Shown: positions 1 to 8,551 of the stretch, piece after piece
How the letters are laid out: each line of letters starts with the position of its first letter
How positions within the stretch are numbered: position 1 is the first letter of the stretch
Assembly: GCA_052034005.1 (NCBI GenBank)
Contig: JBPOJB010000041.1
Location: 1-60,347, forward strand
From: JAAYDI01 sp052034005
GTDB taxonomy: Bacteria; Planctomycetota; Planctomycetia; Pirellulales; Pirellulaceae
DNA: 60,347 nt
Reading direction: 5' to 3'
Translations under genes and position numbers: made by a program
The notes under the pieces: model-generated
Databases searched by the model: none
Seen by the model: only the letters and a program-made list of their open reading frames with translations
What the model was told of the DNA's origin: nothing

Positions 1-126
1 AAGCCTGTTGAAGAACAATCAGACGAAGAAGGTCGGCATCAAGAACAAACGGCTGGCCGCCGCGTTGAACGACGAGTATCTTACGGAAGTCCTTGTGGGG
101 AAATGATTTTTGGTGCAATCGCCCTG
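1..126 (+). mobile_element. Right end of an ISAs1-like insertion sequence
   Basis: The window opens inside an insertion sequence. A transposase C-terminal frame stops at 104-106, and about 20 bases further on the sequence ends in GCCCTG (121-126), so the inverted repeat read inward starts CAGGGCGATTGCACC. That CAGGGC-type end and the adjoining protein tail match what I recall of the ISAs1 (H-repeat) family. The boundary at 126 is supported independently, because the minus-strand TPR-like frame is sensible up to 127 and turns into IS-derived residues beyond it. The left end, the target duplication and most of the transposase lie outside the window. Confidence 0.6.
2..106 (+). CDS. Transposase C-terminus, ISAs1-like (partial)
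   Basis: The last 34 codons of a gene that enters from the left edge. The tail is basic and contains KKVGIKNKRL followed by ALNDEYL. From memory, ISAs1/H-repeat transposases end with this arrangement: a Lys/Arg-rich stretch, then an aromatic-leucine motif a few residues before the stop. The stop lies 20 nt before the inferred IS terminus, a usual spacing. No catalytic residues are in the window, so the family call depends on this tail and on the terminal repeat. Confidence 0.5.
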   Translation, partial: SLLKNNQTKKVGIKNKRLAAALNDEYLTEVLVGK

Positions 127-470
127 CCCATATGGATCAGCCGCACGCCCGCCTCGCACTGCGCCCGCACATACTCGACGGGCGAGTCCGAAGTCACCCG
201 CAGGAAATAATCCAACGCCCGCTCGGGATAACCGTTCTTACTCGCCGACTCGCCCGCCAACACCAGCGCGAGGGCACAGTCGGGCCACTGCGCCAGGACT
301 TTCGCCGCCAGCCGCTCCGCCTTCGGATACTCACGATCCATCCAGGCCCCTATGGCCCGCCGCACCATCCGGCTCTGCGCGTCCTGCCACAACGCGGGAC
401 GCAGAGCAATCACGACGCCCAGGAGCAGCAGCAGGGCGATCAGGACACGAGAACGATTGGCAGAATCCAC
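81..470 (-). pseudogene. TPR-like membrane-anchored protein, truncated by the IS
   Basis: The GTG start at 470 follows AAGGAG with about 7 nt spacing. The product begins with a hydrophobic anchor (residues about 8-25) and continues with TPR-like helices: alternating Ala/Leu, with a PxxALALVLAGE-type turn near residue 65. At about residue 115 (window position 127) the sense sequence ends and the last 14 or so residues are read from the IS end. The helical-repeat protein must originally have been longer. The fragment may still be expressed but is best treated as an interrupted gene. It is encoded 58 bp downstream of the small membrane protein gene on the same strand, probably as one transcript. 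Confidence 0.6.
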
Positions 471-528
471 AACCAGACTCCTTCACCAACGACACCCCCT
501 GGCCCGGATGCGTCGACCGCCCCGCCGG

Positions 529-708
529 TCACTTCCGCTCAGCGATCACACCCCAGAGCAGGAACCCGACACCCGCCACCACGAGCACCAGGCTTGTGGG
601 CAGCAGGACCTGGCTGGCAAAAACGCTGTGTGGAAAGCCCACCAAATGCGCATGCGCAAACGCCTGCTCAGCCGCCGCAATCAGAATAGCACCCGTGATG
701 GTTCGCAT
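529..708 (-). CDS. Small hypothetical membrane protein, 59 residues
   Basis: A short frame from ATG 706-708 to TGA 529-531. The product has an N-terminal hydrophobic stretch (residues 3-13, TITGAILIAAA) and a clear C-terminal membrane segment (about 36-55) ending in a basic AERK tail. This pattern is unlikely to arise by chance in a GC-rich shadow frame. It lies just upstream of, and on the same strand as, the truncated TPR-like gene, so the two were probably co-transcribed. I do not recognise the family. A role in assembling a membrane complex with the TPR protein is only an inference. Confidence 0.5.
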   Translation of the reverse strand: MRTITGAILIAAAEQAFAHAHLVGFPHSVFASQVLLPTSLVLVVAGVGFLLWGVIAERK

Positions 709-1079
709 CGCCTTAGACCTTTGCTACACCTGTCCGCCACCGAGAACCCGTTTGACGTCGAGTATCCCGTCACGCCCCGGGCAATGCAAGAATGGCCAAT
801 CCGCATTTTCCGTCCGGGCCCGCGCCCGGCGCCCGACCCCCGGCCCTGGTCAAATCGCCGCGTGCTGCTATCAAGCCAACACCACACCCCGTGAGGCCTG
901 GGCGGACGTACGTTCAGCATCGGCATGCCGATGGCGACCCGGGGAATTCTGAGGGGTCGGCGATTTCGCTCGCGGAACAAGGGTGGTACATTGCGCACAG
1001 GCTTCGGCCAGGTATTGAGTATCTGTTGCGGACGACCCGCGAAGCTTCGTGGGCGCAGAGGGTTGGAGGGGGCCCGAGG
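709..1079. other. Intergenic region upstream of korA
   Basis: 371 bp between divergent genes. The open frames crossing it have no coding character. I see no convincing sigma70-type promoter; TTGCGC at about 979 followed by an AT-richer patch is only a weak candidate. The korA leader carries a GGAGGG-like Shine-Dalgarno sequence just before 1080. Confidence 0.4.
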
Positions 1080-2972
1080 ATGTCTGCGATGACTGATCCA
1101 TCGACTCAGCCGGTCTCTCACAAGCAGTCCATCGAACTCGAGGGCGCCACGGTGCGGCTGGCCGGCGACTCGGGCGACGGTATGCAGTTGCTCGGCACAC
1201 AACTGACCAACACGTCGGCCTTGTTGGGCAATGACGTCGCGACTTTCCCCGATTTCCCGGCCGAGATCCGGGCGCCGCGGGGCACGCGCGCGGGGGTCAG
1301 CGGGTTCCAAGTCCAGTTCTCGTCCCGCGATATCTTCACGCCCGGCGACCGGCTCGACGCCCTGGTGGCCATGAACCCCGCCGCGCTGGTAACCAACATT
1401 TCCGACCTGCAACCGGGCGGCATCCTGATCGTGAACGAGGACGAATTCGACGCCAAGGAGCTGCAGACGGCCCATCTGGACAGCAATCCGCTGGAGGACG
1501 GTTCGCTCCGCACATACCAGGTGATCCGCGTGCCGATGACGAGGCTCACTCGTAAGGCCGTGGAAGACCTGAACTTGGGCGTCAAGATCGCGGACCGCTG
1601 CCGCAATTTCTTCGCCATGGGGCTGGTGTATTGGCTCTACGGGCGCGAGCTGCATGCCACGCTGCGATTCATCCGGGAAAAGTTCGGTGCGCGGCCGGAA
1701 ATCGCCCAGGCCAACGAAAAGGCGTTGCGGGCCGGCTGGAATTACGGCGAGACGACCGAGGCGTTTGCGAGCAGCTTCCGCGTGCAGCCGGCCAAGCTGC
1801 CGCCGGGCACCTATGTGAACATCATGGGCAACCAGGCCCTGGCCTGGGGGTTGCTGGCGGCCGCCGAGTTGAGCGGCAAGGAACTGTTCCTCGGCACCTA
1901 CCCGATCACGCCGGCGAGCGACATCCTGCACGAGTTGACCAAGCTCAAGCATTTCGGCGTCCGCACGTTCCAGGCGGAGGATGAGATCGCCGCCGTGTGC
2001 GCATCGATCGGCGCGGCCTTCGGCGGCGCCATGGCGGTTACGACGACCAGCGGCCCCGGGGTGGCGCTCAAGAGCGAGGGGATCGGCCTGGCCGTGATGC
2101 TGGAACTGCCCGTGGTGATCGTCAACGTCCAGCGGGGCGGCCCGAGCACCGGACTGCCTACCAAGACCGAGCAGGCCGACCTGTTCCAGGCCATGTTCGG
2201 CCGCAACGGCGAGTGCCCGCTGCCGGTGCTGGCGGCCGCCAGCCCCGCCGACTGCTTCGCGATGGCCCTCGAGGCATGGCGCATCGCGGTTCGGTTCATG
2301 ACCCCCGTCATCCTGCTCTCGGACGGGTATCTCGCCAACGGATCCGAGCCGTGGCGCATCCCGGACCTGGCGGACCTGCCGCGCGTGGAGATCACGCATC
2401 CGGGCCCCGTGGCGGACGATCAGCCCTTTTTCCCCTACGACCGGGACGAGCGCCTGGCGCGTCCCTGGGCGCTGCCGGGTACTCCCGGCCTGATGCACCG
2501 CATCGGCGGACTGGAGAAGCAGAATCGCACGGGTAATGTCAGCTACGACTCGGACAATCACGAGATGATGGTCCGCCTGCGCGCGCGGAAGGTGGCGCAG
2601 GTGGCCGACGACATCCCGCTGCAGGAGATCGACGGCCCGCCCAGCGGTGACCTGCTGGTCGTCAGTTGGGGCGGCACGTATGGCGCCTGCACGACAGCCG
2701 TCCGCCAATGCCAGGCCCAGGGGTTGTCGGTGGGCCATGTGCACTTGCGCTACCTGAATCCGCTGCCCCGGAACCTGGGCGAGATCCTGCGCAGTTATCG
2801 GCGCGTGTTGATCCCCGAACTGAACCTCGGTCAGCTGCGGATGCTCATCGCAGCCACCTATCTGATCGACGCCGTCGCCTTCAACAAGATCAAGGGCAAA
2901 CCGTTTGCCGTGAACGAAATCGTGGACCGGATCAAGACGGAACTCGCATCTCTCAAGACGTCCCCGCCATGA
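1080..2972 (+). CDS. korA: 2-oxoacid:ferredoxin oxidoreductase, fused gamma-alpha subunit
   Basis: 630 residues. The protein carries the pyrimidine/PFOR-I half of a two-subunit 2-oxoacid:acceptor oxidoreductase, which oxidatively decarboxylates a keto acid (2-oxoglutarate or a related acid) to acyl-CoA and reduces ferredoxin. Residues about 20-200 form the gamma domain (GDSGDGMQ near 29), and about 250-480 the alpha domain (NQALAWG, then YPITPASDIL). The C-terminal part is the transketolase-C-like PFOR-II region. I chose ATG 1080 because it follows a purine-rich GGAGGG and begins the conserved part soon after; ATG 1089 is also possible. The stop overlaps the korB start (ATGA), so the two are translationally coupled. 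Substrate specificity cannot be read from sequence alone. Confidence 0.9.
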   Translation: MSAMTDPSTQPVSHKQSIELEGATVRLAGDSGDGMQLLGTQLTNTSALLGNDVATFPDFPAEIRAPRGTRAGVSGFQVQFSSRDIFTPGDRLDALVAMNPAALVTNISDLQPGGILIVNEDEFDAKELQTAHLDSNPLEDGSLRTYQVIRVPMTRLTRKAVEDLNLGVKIADRCRNFFAMGLVYWLYGRELHATLRFIREKFGARPEIAQANEKALRAGWNYGETTEAFASSFRVQPAKLPPGTYVNIMGNQALAWGLLAAAELSGKELFLGTYPITPASDILHELTKLKHFGVRTFQAEDEIAAVCASIGAAFGGAMAVTTTSGPGVALKSEGIGLAVMLELPVVIVNVQRGGPSTGLPTKTEQADLFQAMFGRNGECPLPVLAAASPADCFAMALEAWRIAVRFMTPVILLSDGYLANGSEPWRIPDLADLPRVEITHPGPVADDQPFFPYDRDERLARPWALPGTPGLMHRIGGLEKQNRTGNVSYDSDNHEMMVRLRARKVAQVADDIPLQEIDGPPSGDLLVVSWGGTYGACTTAVRQCQAQGLSVGHVHLRYLNPLPRNLGEILRSYRRVLIPELNLGQLRMLIAATYLIDAVAFNKIKGKPFAVNEIVDRIKTELASLKTSPP

Positions 2973-3985
2973 CCTGCCAACTACCTGCACTGAAACCCGC
3001 GGATTACGCCAGCAACCAGGACGTGCGATGGTGCCCCGGCTGCGGCGATTACTCGATCCTGGCCCAGATGAAGAAGGTGCTGGCCACGCTCCAGGTGCCG
3101 CGCGAAAAACTGGTCTTCATCTCGGGCATCGGCTGCTCCAGCCGCTTCCCCTACTACATGCAGTCCTACGGCATCCATAGCATTCACGGCCGCGCGACGG
3201 CCATCGCCACCGGCTTGAAAACCACCTGCCCGGACCTCCAGGTGTGGGTCATCACCGGCGACGGGGACGGCTTGAGCATCGGCGGCAACCATTTGATGCA
3301 CTGCATCCGCCGCAACGTCGACATCAACATCGTGCTGTTCAACAACCGGATCTACGGGTTGACCAAGGGACAGTACTCGCCCACGTCCCGCAAAGGGGCC
3401 GTCACCAAGAGCAGCCCGATGGGATCGATCGAGAACCCGTTGCATCCGCTGTCGATCGCGATCGGGTGCGAGGCCACGTTCGTGGCACGCTCGATCGATA
3501 CGCACATCAAACACCTGGGCGAAGTCCTCCAGCGGGCCGCCGAGCACAAGGGCACGTCGTTCATCGAGGTCTACCAGAACTGCGTCGTGTTCAATGACGG
3601 CGCGTTCCATTACGCGACCGATCGGGACCAGAAGGCCGAGACCACCATCGAACTGGAGCACGGCCGGCCGCTGATCTTCGGCAAGGACCGGAACAAGGGC
3701 ATCCGGCTCCGCGGGATGGACCCCGAGATCGTCGAATTGGGGCAGGGGATCTCCGAGGCGGATCTGCTGGTGCACGACGAGAAGGCCCGGGAACCCAGCC
3801 TGGCCTATCTGCTGAGCCGCATGCGCTATCCCGATTTCCCGGAACCGATCGGTGTGTTCCGGGCCGTCGACCGGCCGCGCTATGAGGTGGAGCTGAACAA
3901 CCAGATCGAAGAGGCGCGCGCCAAGAAGGGCCGCGGCAACCTGGAAAAAGTCTTCCACTCCGGTGAGACCTGGACCGTCCCGTAA
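2969..3985 (+). CDS. korB: 2-oxoacid:ferredoxin oxidoreductase beta subunit
   Basis: 338 residues, the thiamine-diphosphate-binding partner of KorA. It has the WCPGCGD motif (residues 21-27), GIGCSSR (near 53-59) and the ThDP motif GDGDG (97-101), followed about 25 residues later by NNRIYGLTKGQ. A conserved cysteine pair (C22, C25) is present, but there is no 2[4Fe-4S] ferredoxin domain, which fits the KorAB type with an external ferredoxin. The length fits the family. The gene starts inside the korA stop codon. It converges on the SDR gene, with no obvious terminator in the 80 bp between them. Confidence 0.9.
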   Translation: MTCQLPALKPADYASNQDVRWCPGCGDYSILAQMKKVLATLQVPREKLVFISGIGCSSRFPYYMQSYGIHSIHGRATAIATGLKTTCPDLQVWVITGDGDGLSIGGNHLMHCIRRNVDINIVLFNNRIYGLTKGQYSPTSRKGAVTKSSPMGSIENPLHPLSIAIGCEATFVARSIDTHIKHLGEVLQRAAEHKGTSFIEVYQNCVVFNDGAFHYATDRDQKAETTIELEHGRPLIFGKDRNKGIRLRGMDPEIVELGQGISEADLLVHDEKAREPSLAYLLSRMRYPDFPEPIGVFRAVDRPRYEVELNNQIEEARAKKGRGNLEKVFHSGETWTVP

Positions 3986-4066
3986 CAGAGTCCCATGACC
4001 GCGCGGGGCGCGGGCTGGGGGCAGTGCGGCGCAGCCATCCGACCCGCCGGCCGACATCCGTGCAGG

Positions 4067-4798
4067 TCAGCAGTATTCTTGCGTCACCGGCTTGATCACG
4101 ACCTCCGCCACATGGGCGCGCGGGTGCAGGCAGGCGATGGCCAGCACGAGGTCGCCGAAATCGTCCGGCTGGACCATGGCGGCCTTCCGCTCGTCCGACA
4201 CCGGCGCGGGGCGGCTTTCCAGGATGGGCGTGTTCACCTCGCCCGGATAGATGTTGGTGATCCGCACGCCGTCGGCGGCCGCCTCGTTGGCGACACTCAG
4301 GCCCAGAGCCGTCAGGGCGAACTTCGAGGCGCAGTAGGCAATGCCGCCCAGCGCGCCGGCGCGCCGGCCGGAGAGCGACGAAATGTTGATCACGAGCCCG
4401 TCTCGGCGCGCGCGCATCGGGGGCAGCGCGTAGTACATGCAGTTGTACGCGCCGGTCGCGTTGATCGCCAGCACCTCGTCCCATTGCTCGGGCCGCATGG
4501 CCGCCATGGAGCGGTTGGGGATGTTGACGCCGGCCGCGTTGACCAGGATGTCCAGCGGCCCGAGCGTCTCCTGGGCCCACTGAAACAACGCGGCGACGCC
4601 GGCTCGGTCCGTCACGTCCACGACGCGCGTGAGGATCGCCGGTCGCCGGCCCCAACTGGCCGCGGCCTCGCGCAACTTCTCCACCCGGCGTCCAGCAATC
4701 GCCACACGGCACCCTGCGCCCGCCAGGGCGCGTGCGATCCCCCATCCGATGCCGGTGGCGCCCCCGGTGACGACGGCCGTTTTGTCGGGTAGTCTCAC
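4067..4798 (-). CDS. Short-chain dehydrogenase/reductase
   Basis: 243 residues with the classical SDR layout. The N-terminal Rossmann nucleotide loop is TGGATGIG (residues about 11-18), NAAG is near 87, a serine is in ISSLSG (about 139-144), and the YCASK catalytic pair is at about 154-158. TGGATGIG has no acidic residue immediately after the loop, and IAGRR at about 34-38 suggests NADP preference; this is an inference. The substrate is unknown. The gene stands alone, convergent with korB and divergent from the RDD-led operon. Confidence 0.85.
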   Translation of the reverse strand: MRLPDKTAVVTGGATGIGWGIARALAGAGCRVAIAGRRVEKLREAAASWGRRPAILTRVVDVTDRAGVAALFQWAQETLGPLDILVNAAGVNIPNRSMAAMRPEQWDEVLAINATGAYNCMYYALPPMRARRDGLVINISSLSGRRAGALGGIAYCASKFALTALGLSVANEAAADGVRITNIYPGEVNTPILESRPAPVSDERKAAMVQPDDFGDLVLAIACLHPRAHVAEVVIKPVTQEYC

Positions 4799-4902
4799 TG
4801 CGTTGGTTCCTCCCGGGTCTCTGCCTGTTCGGTACGGACCAGAACTGACACCAGTATGCGCGATTTCCGCCTGCTGCGACAGCGCCTTCGCCGCCGTGAC
4901 CG

Positions 4903-4931
4903 TTGCCGGGGGCCCGGCCCGTCTTGATAAT
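4903..4931 (+). promoter_or_regulatory. Predicted sigma70-type promoter of the RDD-SpoIIM-MoxR operon
   Basis: TTGCCG (4903-4908) and GATAAT (4926-4931) are separated by 17 bp. A start near 4938 would give a leader of about 80 nt before the RDD gene. No other strong candidate precedes the seven coupled genes, so this is probably their main promoter. Confidence 0.5.
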
Positions 4932-5016
4932 GGAGCGGTACCGGCCAGTCCGGTCGCGGCCCCCGGCCGCCGTGATCCCAGGTGTGGAGCCCGTTCGTCT
5001 CGTGGCGTTGTCGATC

Positions 5017-5940
5017 ATGTCCTCAAGTGCATTACCGCTCGACACGACCATCCACATCGTGACGCCGGAGAACATCGCGTTCCACTACCAGGTGGCCGGG
5101 CCGTTCCGCCGGCTCCCAGCCTACCTGATCGACCTGTCGATCCGGATGGCCTTGATCTTCGGCCTGTCGGTCCTGGCCATGTTCCTGTCGATCGGCATCG
5201 GCGCGGCGGCGCTGGCCGTGGTGATCATTGCCGAGTTCGTACTCAGCTGGTTCTATGGCGGCCTGTTCGAGACCTATTGGAACGGACAGACGCCGGGCAA
5301 GCGGCTGTTGGGGATCCGCGTGTTGAGCGCCAACGGGCGTCCGATCAACGGTTACCAGGCCGTGCTGCGCAACATCATGCGGACCGTGGACATGGGGCCG
5401 CTGATCACGGCCGAGATCTTCGGGGGGCCGGCCATCCCGCTGATTCCGGTCTGTGCGGTCGGCCTGGTGGTGATGGCGGCCAACCGGCGCTGCCAACGCC
5501 TGGGAGACCTGGTCTGCAAGACCATCGTCGTGGTGGAGGAGCGTCCCTGGCTCAAGGGCGTCGCGCAGCTCGAGGATCCGCGCGCCTTCCAACTCGCGTC
5601 CTATCTGCCGGCCGATTTACGAGTCAGTCGCAGCCTGGCCCGGGCGTTGGCCCACTATGCCGAGCGCCGGCACTACTTGTCGCCGCCACGACGCCGCGAG
5701 GTGGCCCGGCACGCCGCGCAGCCCCTGCTCGAGCAATTCGGCCTACCCGACAACACCAGCTATGACCTGCTGCTGTGCGCGATGTATTACCGGTTGTTCA
5801 TCGCCGATCGAGGCGCTGACGAGGCGCATGCGGCGCGGGCCCAGGCGGCCGTGGCCGGCCGGCCCGGGACCGTGGCGGACCCGACGCCCGGTCGAACCGG
5901 ACATATCCCCCGGTCTCTATCGCAGCGAGGCGAGCCATGA
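5017..5940 (+). CDS. RDD family membrane protein
   Basis: 307 residues, first gene of a seven-gene coupled operon. An RDD-type domain occupies about residues 15-190: an RRLPAYLIDLSIRM segment carries the family Arg-Asp pattern, followed by two hydrophobic segments, then the NGQTPGKRLLGIRVL signature before a third. After the membrane domain, a soluble C-terminal extension of about 100 residues contains the RRHYLSPPRRREVARH stretch, which is characteristic of the version encoded with MoxR and SpoIIM. I chose ATG 5017 because the conserved region begins soon after it. The stop overlaps the next start (ATGA). Molecular function is not known. Confidence 0.8.
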   Translation: MSSSALPLDTTIHIVTPENIAFHYQVAGPFRRLPAYLIDLSIRMALIFGLSVLAMFLSIGIGAAALAVVIIAEFVLSWFYGGLFETYWNGQTPGKRLLGIRVLSANGRPINGYQAVLRNIMRTVDMGPLITAEIFGGPAIPLIPVCAVGLVVMAANRRCQRLGDLVCKTIVVVEERPWLKGVAQLEDPRAFQLASYLPADLRVSRSLARALAHYAERRHYLSPPRRREVARHAAQPLLEQFGLPDNTSYDLLLCAMYYRLFIADRGADEAHAARAQAAVAGRPGTVADPTPGRTGHIPRSLSQRGEP

Positions 5941-6890
5941 AAGTCGCGGCGCTCCTCGAACAGCGTCAGCAGCACTGGTTCGAACTGGATCGCCTGTGCG
6001 GCCGATCGGTGCGGGCAATGGACGCGCCCACGGTCGCCCGGTTCGCGGCCCTGTATCGGGCGGCCTGCGCGGACCTGGCGCTGGCCGACGCGTACCAGCT
6101 GCCGCCGAACACGGTGCAGTACCTGCACAAGCTGGTCGGCCGAGCGCACAACCAGCTGTACCGGAGCCGGCCGTTCGACCTGGCGGCCTGGCGCACCAGG
6201 CTGCTGGTGGACGTGCCGCGGATGATCGTTCGCGACCGCTGCGTGCAACTGGCGTTCGTCCTGTTCTGGGCCACGTTCTTCGGGTCCGCGGGCCTGGCCT
6301 ACTATCAGAACGGCTGGACCGACCGGGTCGTACCCGGCGACCTGATGGAGACGATCGAGGAGAGCTTCAAGGACCCGATCTCGAATCGCGACCCGCGGCA
6401 GAACTACGCGATGGCGGCGTTTTACATCCAACACAACACCGGGATCGGACTGCGCTGCTTCGCGTGGGGCATCCTGCTGATTCCAGGCCTGCGGGAGGTG
6501 CTGCTCAACGCCCTGGTCCTGGGCGCGGCGTTCGGGTACATGGCGCGCCCGGAGGTGTCGGCCGGTGCGAACTTCTTCAACTTCGTGACGGCACATGGGC
6601 CGTTCGAGTTGACCGCTATCGCGCTCTCGGCCGGCGTCGGCCTGCGCCTGGGCATCGGATGGCTGAAAACGAACGGGCTGACACGCGCGGCGTCGCTCCA
6701 CAAGGCCGCGACGGAGGCGATGCCCATGGTGGGGACCATCATGCTGCTGTTCTTCCTGGCCGCCTTGATCGAAGGGTTCGTATCGCCGACGAGTCTGCCG
6801 TACGCCAGCAAGGCGGGCGTGGCGATCCTCTCAAGCGGGCTGTTGGTGTTCTATTTCCTGGTGCTCGGATTCCGGCGGAAGACGCGTTAA
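5937..6890 (+). CDS. Stage II sporulation protein M (SpoIIM/DUF95) family membrane protein
   Basis: 317 residues. An N-terminal soluble helix region (FELDRLCGR near 18-26, then a YRAACADLALADAY stretch) precedes about five or six membrane segments between about 100 and 315. The layout matches the SpoIIM-like proteins encoded with MoxR/DUF58 genes in Planctomycetota and Actinomycetota. In endospore formers SpoIIM is part of the DMP peptidoglycan-remodelling complex. Here no SpoIID or SpoIIP is nearby, so an envelope role is inferred from family and context only. The gene starts in the RDD stop codon (ATGA), and its TAA is followed directly by the next GTG start. Confidence 0.8.
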   Translation: MKVAALLEQRQQHWFELDRLCGRSVRAMDAPTVARFAALYRAACADLALADAYQLPPNTVQYLHKLVGRAHNQLYRSRPFDLAAWRTRLLVDVPRMIVRDRCVQLAFVLFWATFFGSAGLAYYQNGWTDRVVPGDLMETIEESFKDPISNRDPRQNYAMAAFYIQHNTGIGLRCFAWGILLIPGLREVLLNALVLGAAFGYMARPEVSAGANFFNFVTAHGPFELTAIALSAGVGLRLGIGWLKTNGLTRAASLHKAATEAMPMVGTIMLLFFLAALIEGFVSPTSLPYASKAGVAILSSGLLVFYFLVLGFRRKTR

Positions 6891-7790
6891 GTGCAATTCG
6901 ACAAGACGCTGATTGTGGTTCGTGAGCGGAGCGTGTCAGACGTTCTGGACCTGGCGCTCCAGGTGTGGCGGATCCACGCCTGGCCGCTGACGATCGCGAT
7001 GTGTCTGGGCGTCGTCCCGTTGGCGATCGTGAACCACCTGTTGACCTACTGGATGGTGGCGGCCGACCCGGACCTATCCGAGTGGGGCGGACCGGCGGCC
7101 GGCCTGGCCCGTTTCGTCTGGACGATGGGTTTGTTGATCGTGATTGAAGCGCCGCTGGCTTCCATGTTCGCAACGGCCTATCTGGGGAAAGCCATGTTCG
7201 TGCCCGCCCCGGCGATTCGCGATGTGGTACGCGAGGTGCTTCCTTTCCTGTGGCCCACAGCGGGCTTCCACTTGCTGTTGCGCGGCGTGCTGCCGGCCCT
7301 CTTGCTGGCGGCCGTGAATCACGCGGCCACCTATTCGGGGGAAGAGGTGCTCCTGGTGCTGCTGACCGGGGTGGTGCTGGTGCTGCGTGCCGCCGCACCG
7401 TTCGTGAACGAGATCCTGCTGCTGGAGAAGAACCCGCTGCGGCCGGACGGCCCTCGGAGCTTGACCGCCGGACGGCGGAGCGCCGTGCTGCATGGTTCTC
7501 ATCGGTCGAACCTGGTTGCGCAGGGATTCGTCATGGCCGGGGTCGCGGTGCTGCTCACAATGACCCTATTCGGCACGCTGTTGTGCCTGCGGGGGATCTT
7601 CCTGGACGACTGGTCGCTCAGCGCGCGGCTGTTCGTCCTGGGCGCGCCGCTGGCGATGTGGACGACCGCCGAGTACATGACGGTTGTCCGGTTCCTGTCC
7701 TATCTGGATCTGCGCATTCGCCACGAGGGTTGGGAAGTGGAGCTGCGCATGCGGGCGGAGGGCGCCCGGCTGGCGGGGCAGATACGATGA
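6891..7790 (+). CDS. Hypothetical multi-pass membrane protein of the MoxR operon
   Basis: 299 residues from a GTG start with no gap after the SpoIIM-family stop. About six hydrophobic segments are visible, for example at about 28-50, 70-92, 115-140 and 205-228. A short cytoplasmic N-terminus (VVRERSVSDVLDLALQVWR) precedes the first. Similar unnamed membrane proteins occupy this slot in related MoxR clusters. No catalytic motif can be seen. The gene overlaps the following one by ATGA. Function is unknown; a complex with its membrane neighbours is likely from the tight coupling. Confidence 0.7.
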   Translation: MQFDKTLIVVRERSVSDVLDLALQVWRIHAWPLTIAMCLGVVPLAIVNHLLTYWMVAADPDLSEWGGPAAGLARFVWTMGLLIVIEAPLASMFATAYLGKAMFVPAPAIRDVVREVLPFLWPTAGFHLLLRGVLPALLLAAVNHAATYSGEEVLLVLLTGVVLVLRAAAPFVNEILLLEKNPLRPDGPRSLTAGRRSAVLHGSHRSNLVAQGFVMAGVAVLLTMTLFGTLLCLRGIFLDDWSLSARLFVLGAPLAMWTTAEYMTVVRFLSYLDLRIRHEGWEVELRMRAEGARLAGQIR

Positions 7791-8551
7791 TCGGACCACT
7801 CTTAGCGATTGTGTGTATGTGGCCCGGCTGCCTGGCCGCGTGGGTCGGCGGCTGGGAGTCGGATCTCGAGGCGTCCGTGCGTGCCGCCGGGGATGCCTTG
7901 CGTGCGACGCGGAACCTGCCGTGGTATGACGCCGATCGAGACGCGCTGCGACGGATCGCTGTCCGGGGCGACGAAGACGATCAACGCCGCCAGTCGCGTT
8001 GGGAGTCCGACCCCGAGTCGCGCGAGGCGTTCGAAGCGCCATCGCCGTCTCTCGTCTGGCAGATGATCCAGGTGCTGGTCTGGGTCGCGCTGGGTGCCCT
8101 GTTGGCCGCCATCATGTGGCTGCTGGTGTGGGCTGCACACCGGCTGGATTCCCGCGGCCTGGCGGACGACAAGTCGATCGCGAGCGAGTCCGTCGGCCCG
8201 GAGCGGCTGGAAGGCCTGCCGATGGCGCTCCCATCGACGGATCACGATCTGCTGTCGGCGGCACGCGCTTGCTACGAGGCCGGGGATTACAACCTGGCGA
8301 TCATCTACGCGTACGCCCATCAGTTGGTGAAGCTCGACCAGTACCACGCGATCCAACTCCGGAAGGGCAAGACCAACCGGCAGTACTTGCGCGAACTGCA
8401 CGCGTTGCCGCGCCTGCGCGCATTGCTCTGCGACACCATGCTGGCCTTCGAAGAGGTCTTCTTCGGACATCACACGCTGTCCCGGGCGCGGTTCGAGCGC
8501 TGCTGGGGCAGCCTCGACGAGTTCCATCGGCAACTGGAGCAACTGGCATGA
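7787..8551 (+). CDS. DUF4129 domain protein, membrane-anchored
   Basis: 254 residues. An N-terminal signal-like segment (about 3-20), an extracytoplasmic stretch of about 80 residues and a central membrane helix (about 92-115) precede the C-terminal DUF4129 region. That region has the hallmark GKTNRQYLREL (about 196-206) and, near the end, the FEEVFFGHHTLSRARFE pattern. DUF4129 proteins are encoded with MoxR/DUF58 genes and sometimes with transglutaminase-like proteins. They have no assigned activity. ATGA overlaps at both ends place it firmly in the operon. Confidence 0.8.
   Translation: MIGPLLAIVCMWPGCLAAWVGGWESDLEASVRAAGDALRATRNLPWYDADRDALRRIAVRGDEDDQRRQSRWESDPESREAFEAPSPSLVWQMIQVLVWVALGALLAAIMWLLVWAAHRLDSRGLADDKSIASESVGPERLEGLPMALPSTDHDLLSAARACYEAGDYNLAIIYAYAHQLVKLDQYHAIQLRKGKTNRQYLRELHALPRLRALLCDTMLAFEEVFFGHHTLSRARFERCWGSLDEFHRQLEQLA

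Noticed and set aside
681..2990. A 769-codon open frame antisense to korA
   Set aside because: It lacks any domain pattern and lies opposite a clear enzyme gene; in high-GC DNA such antisense frames stay open by codon bias.
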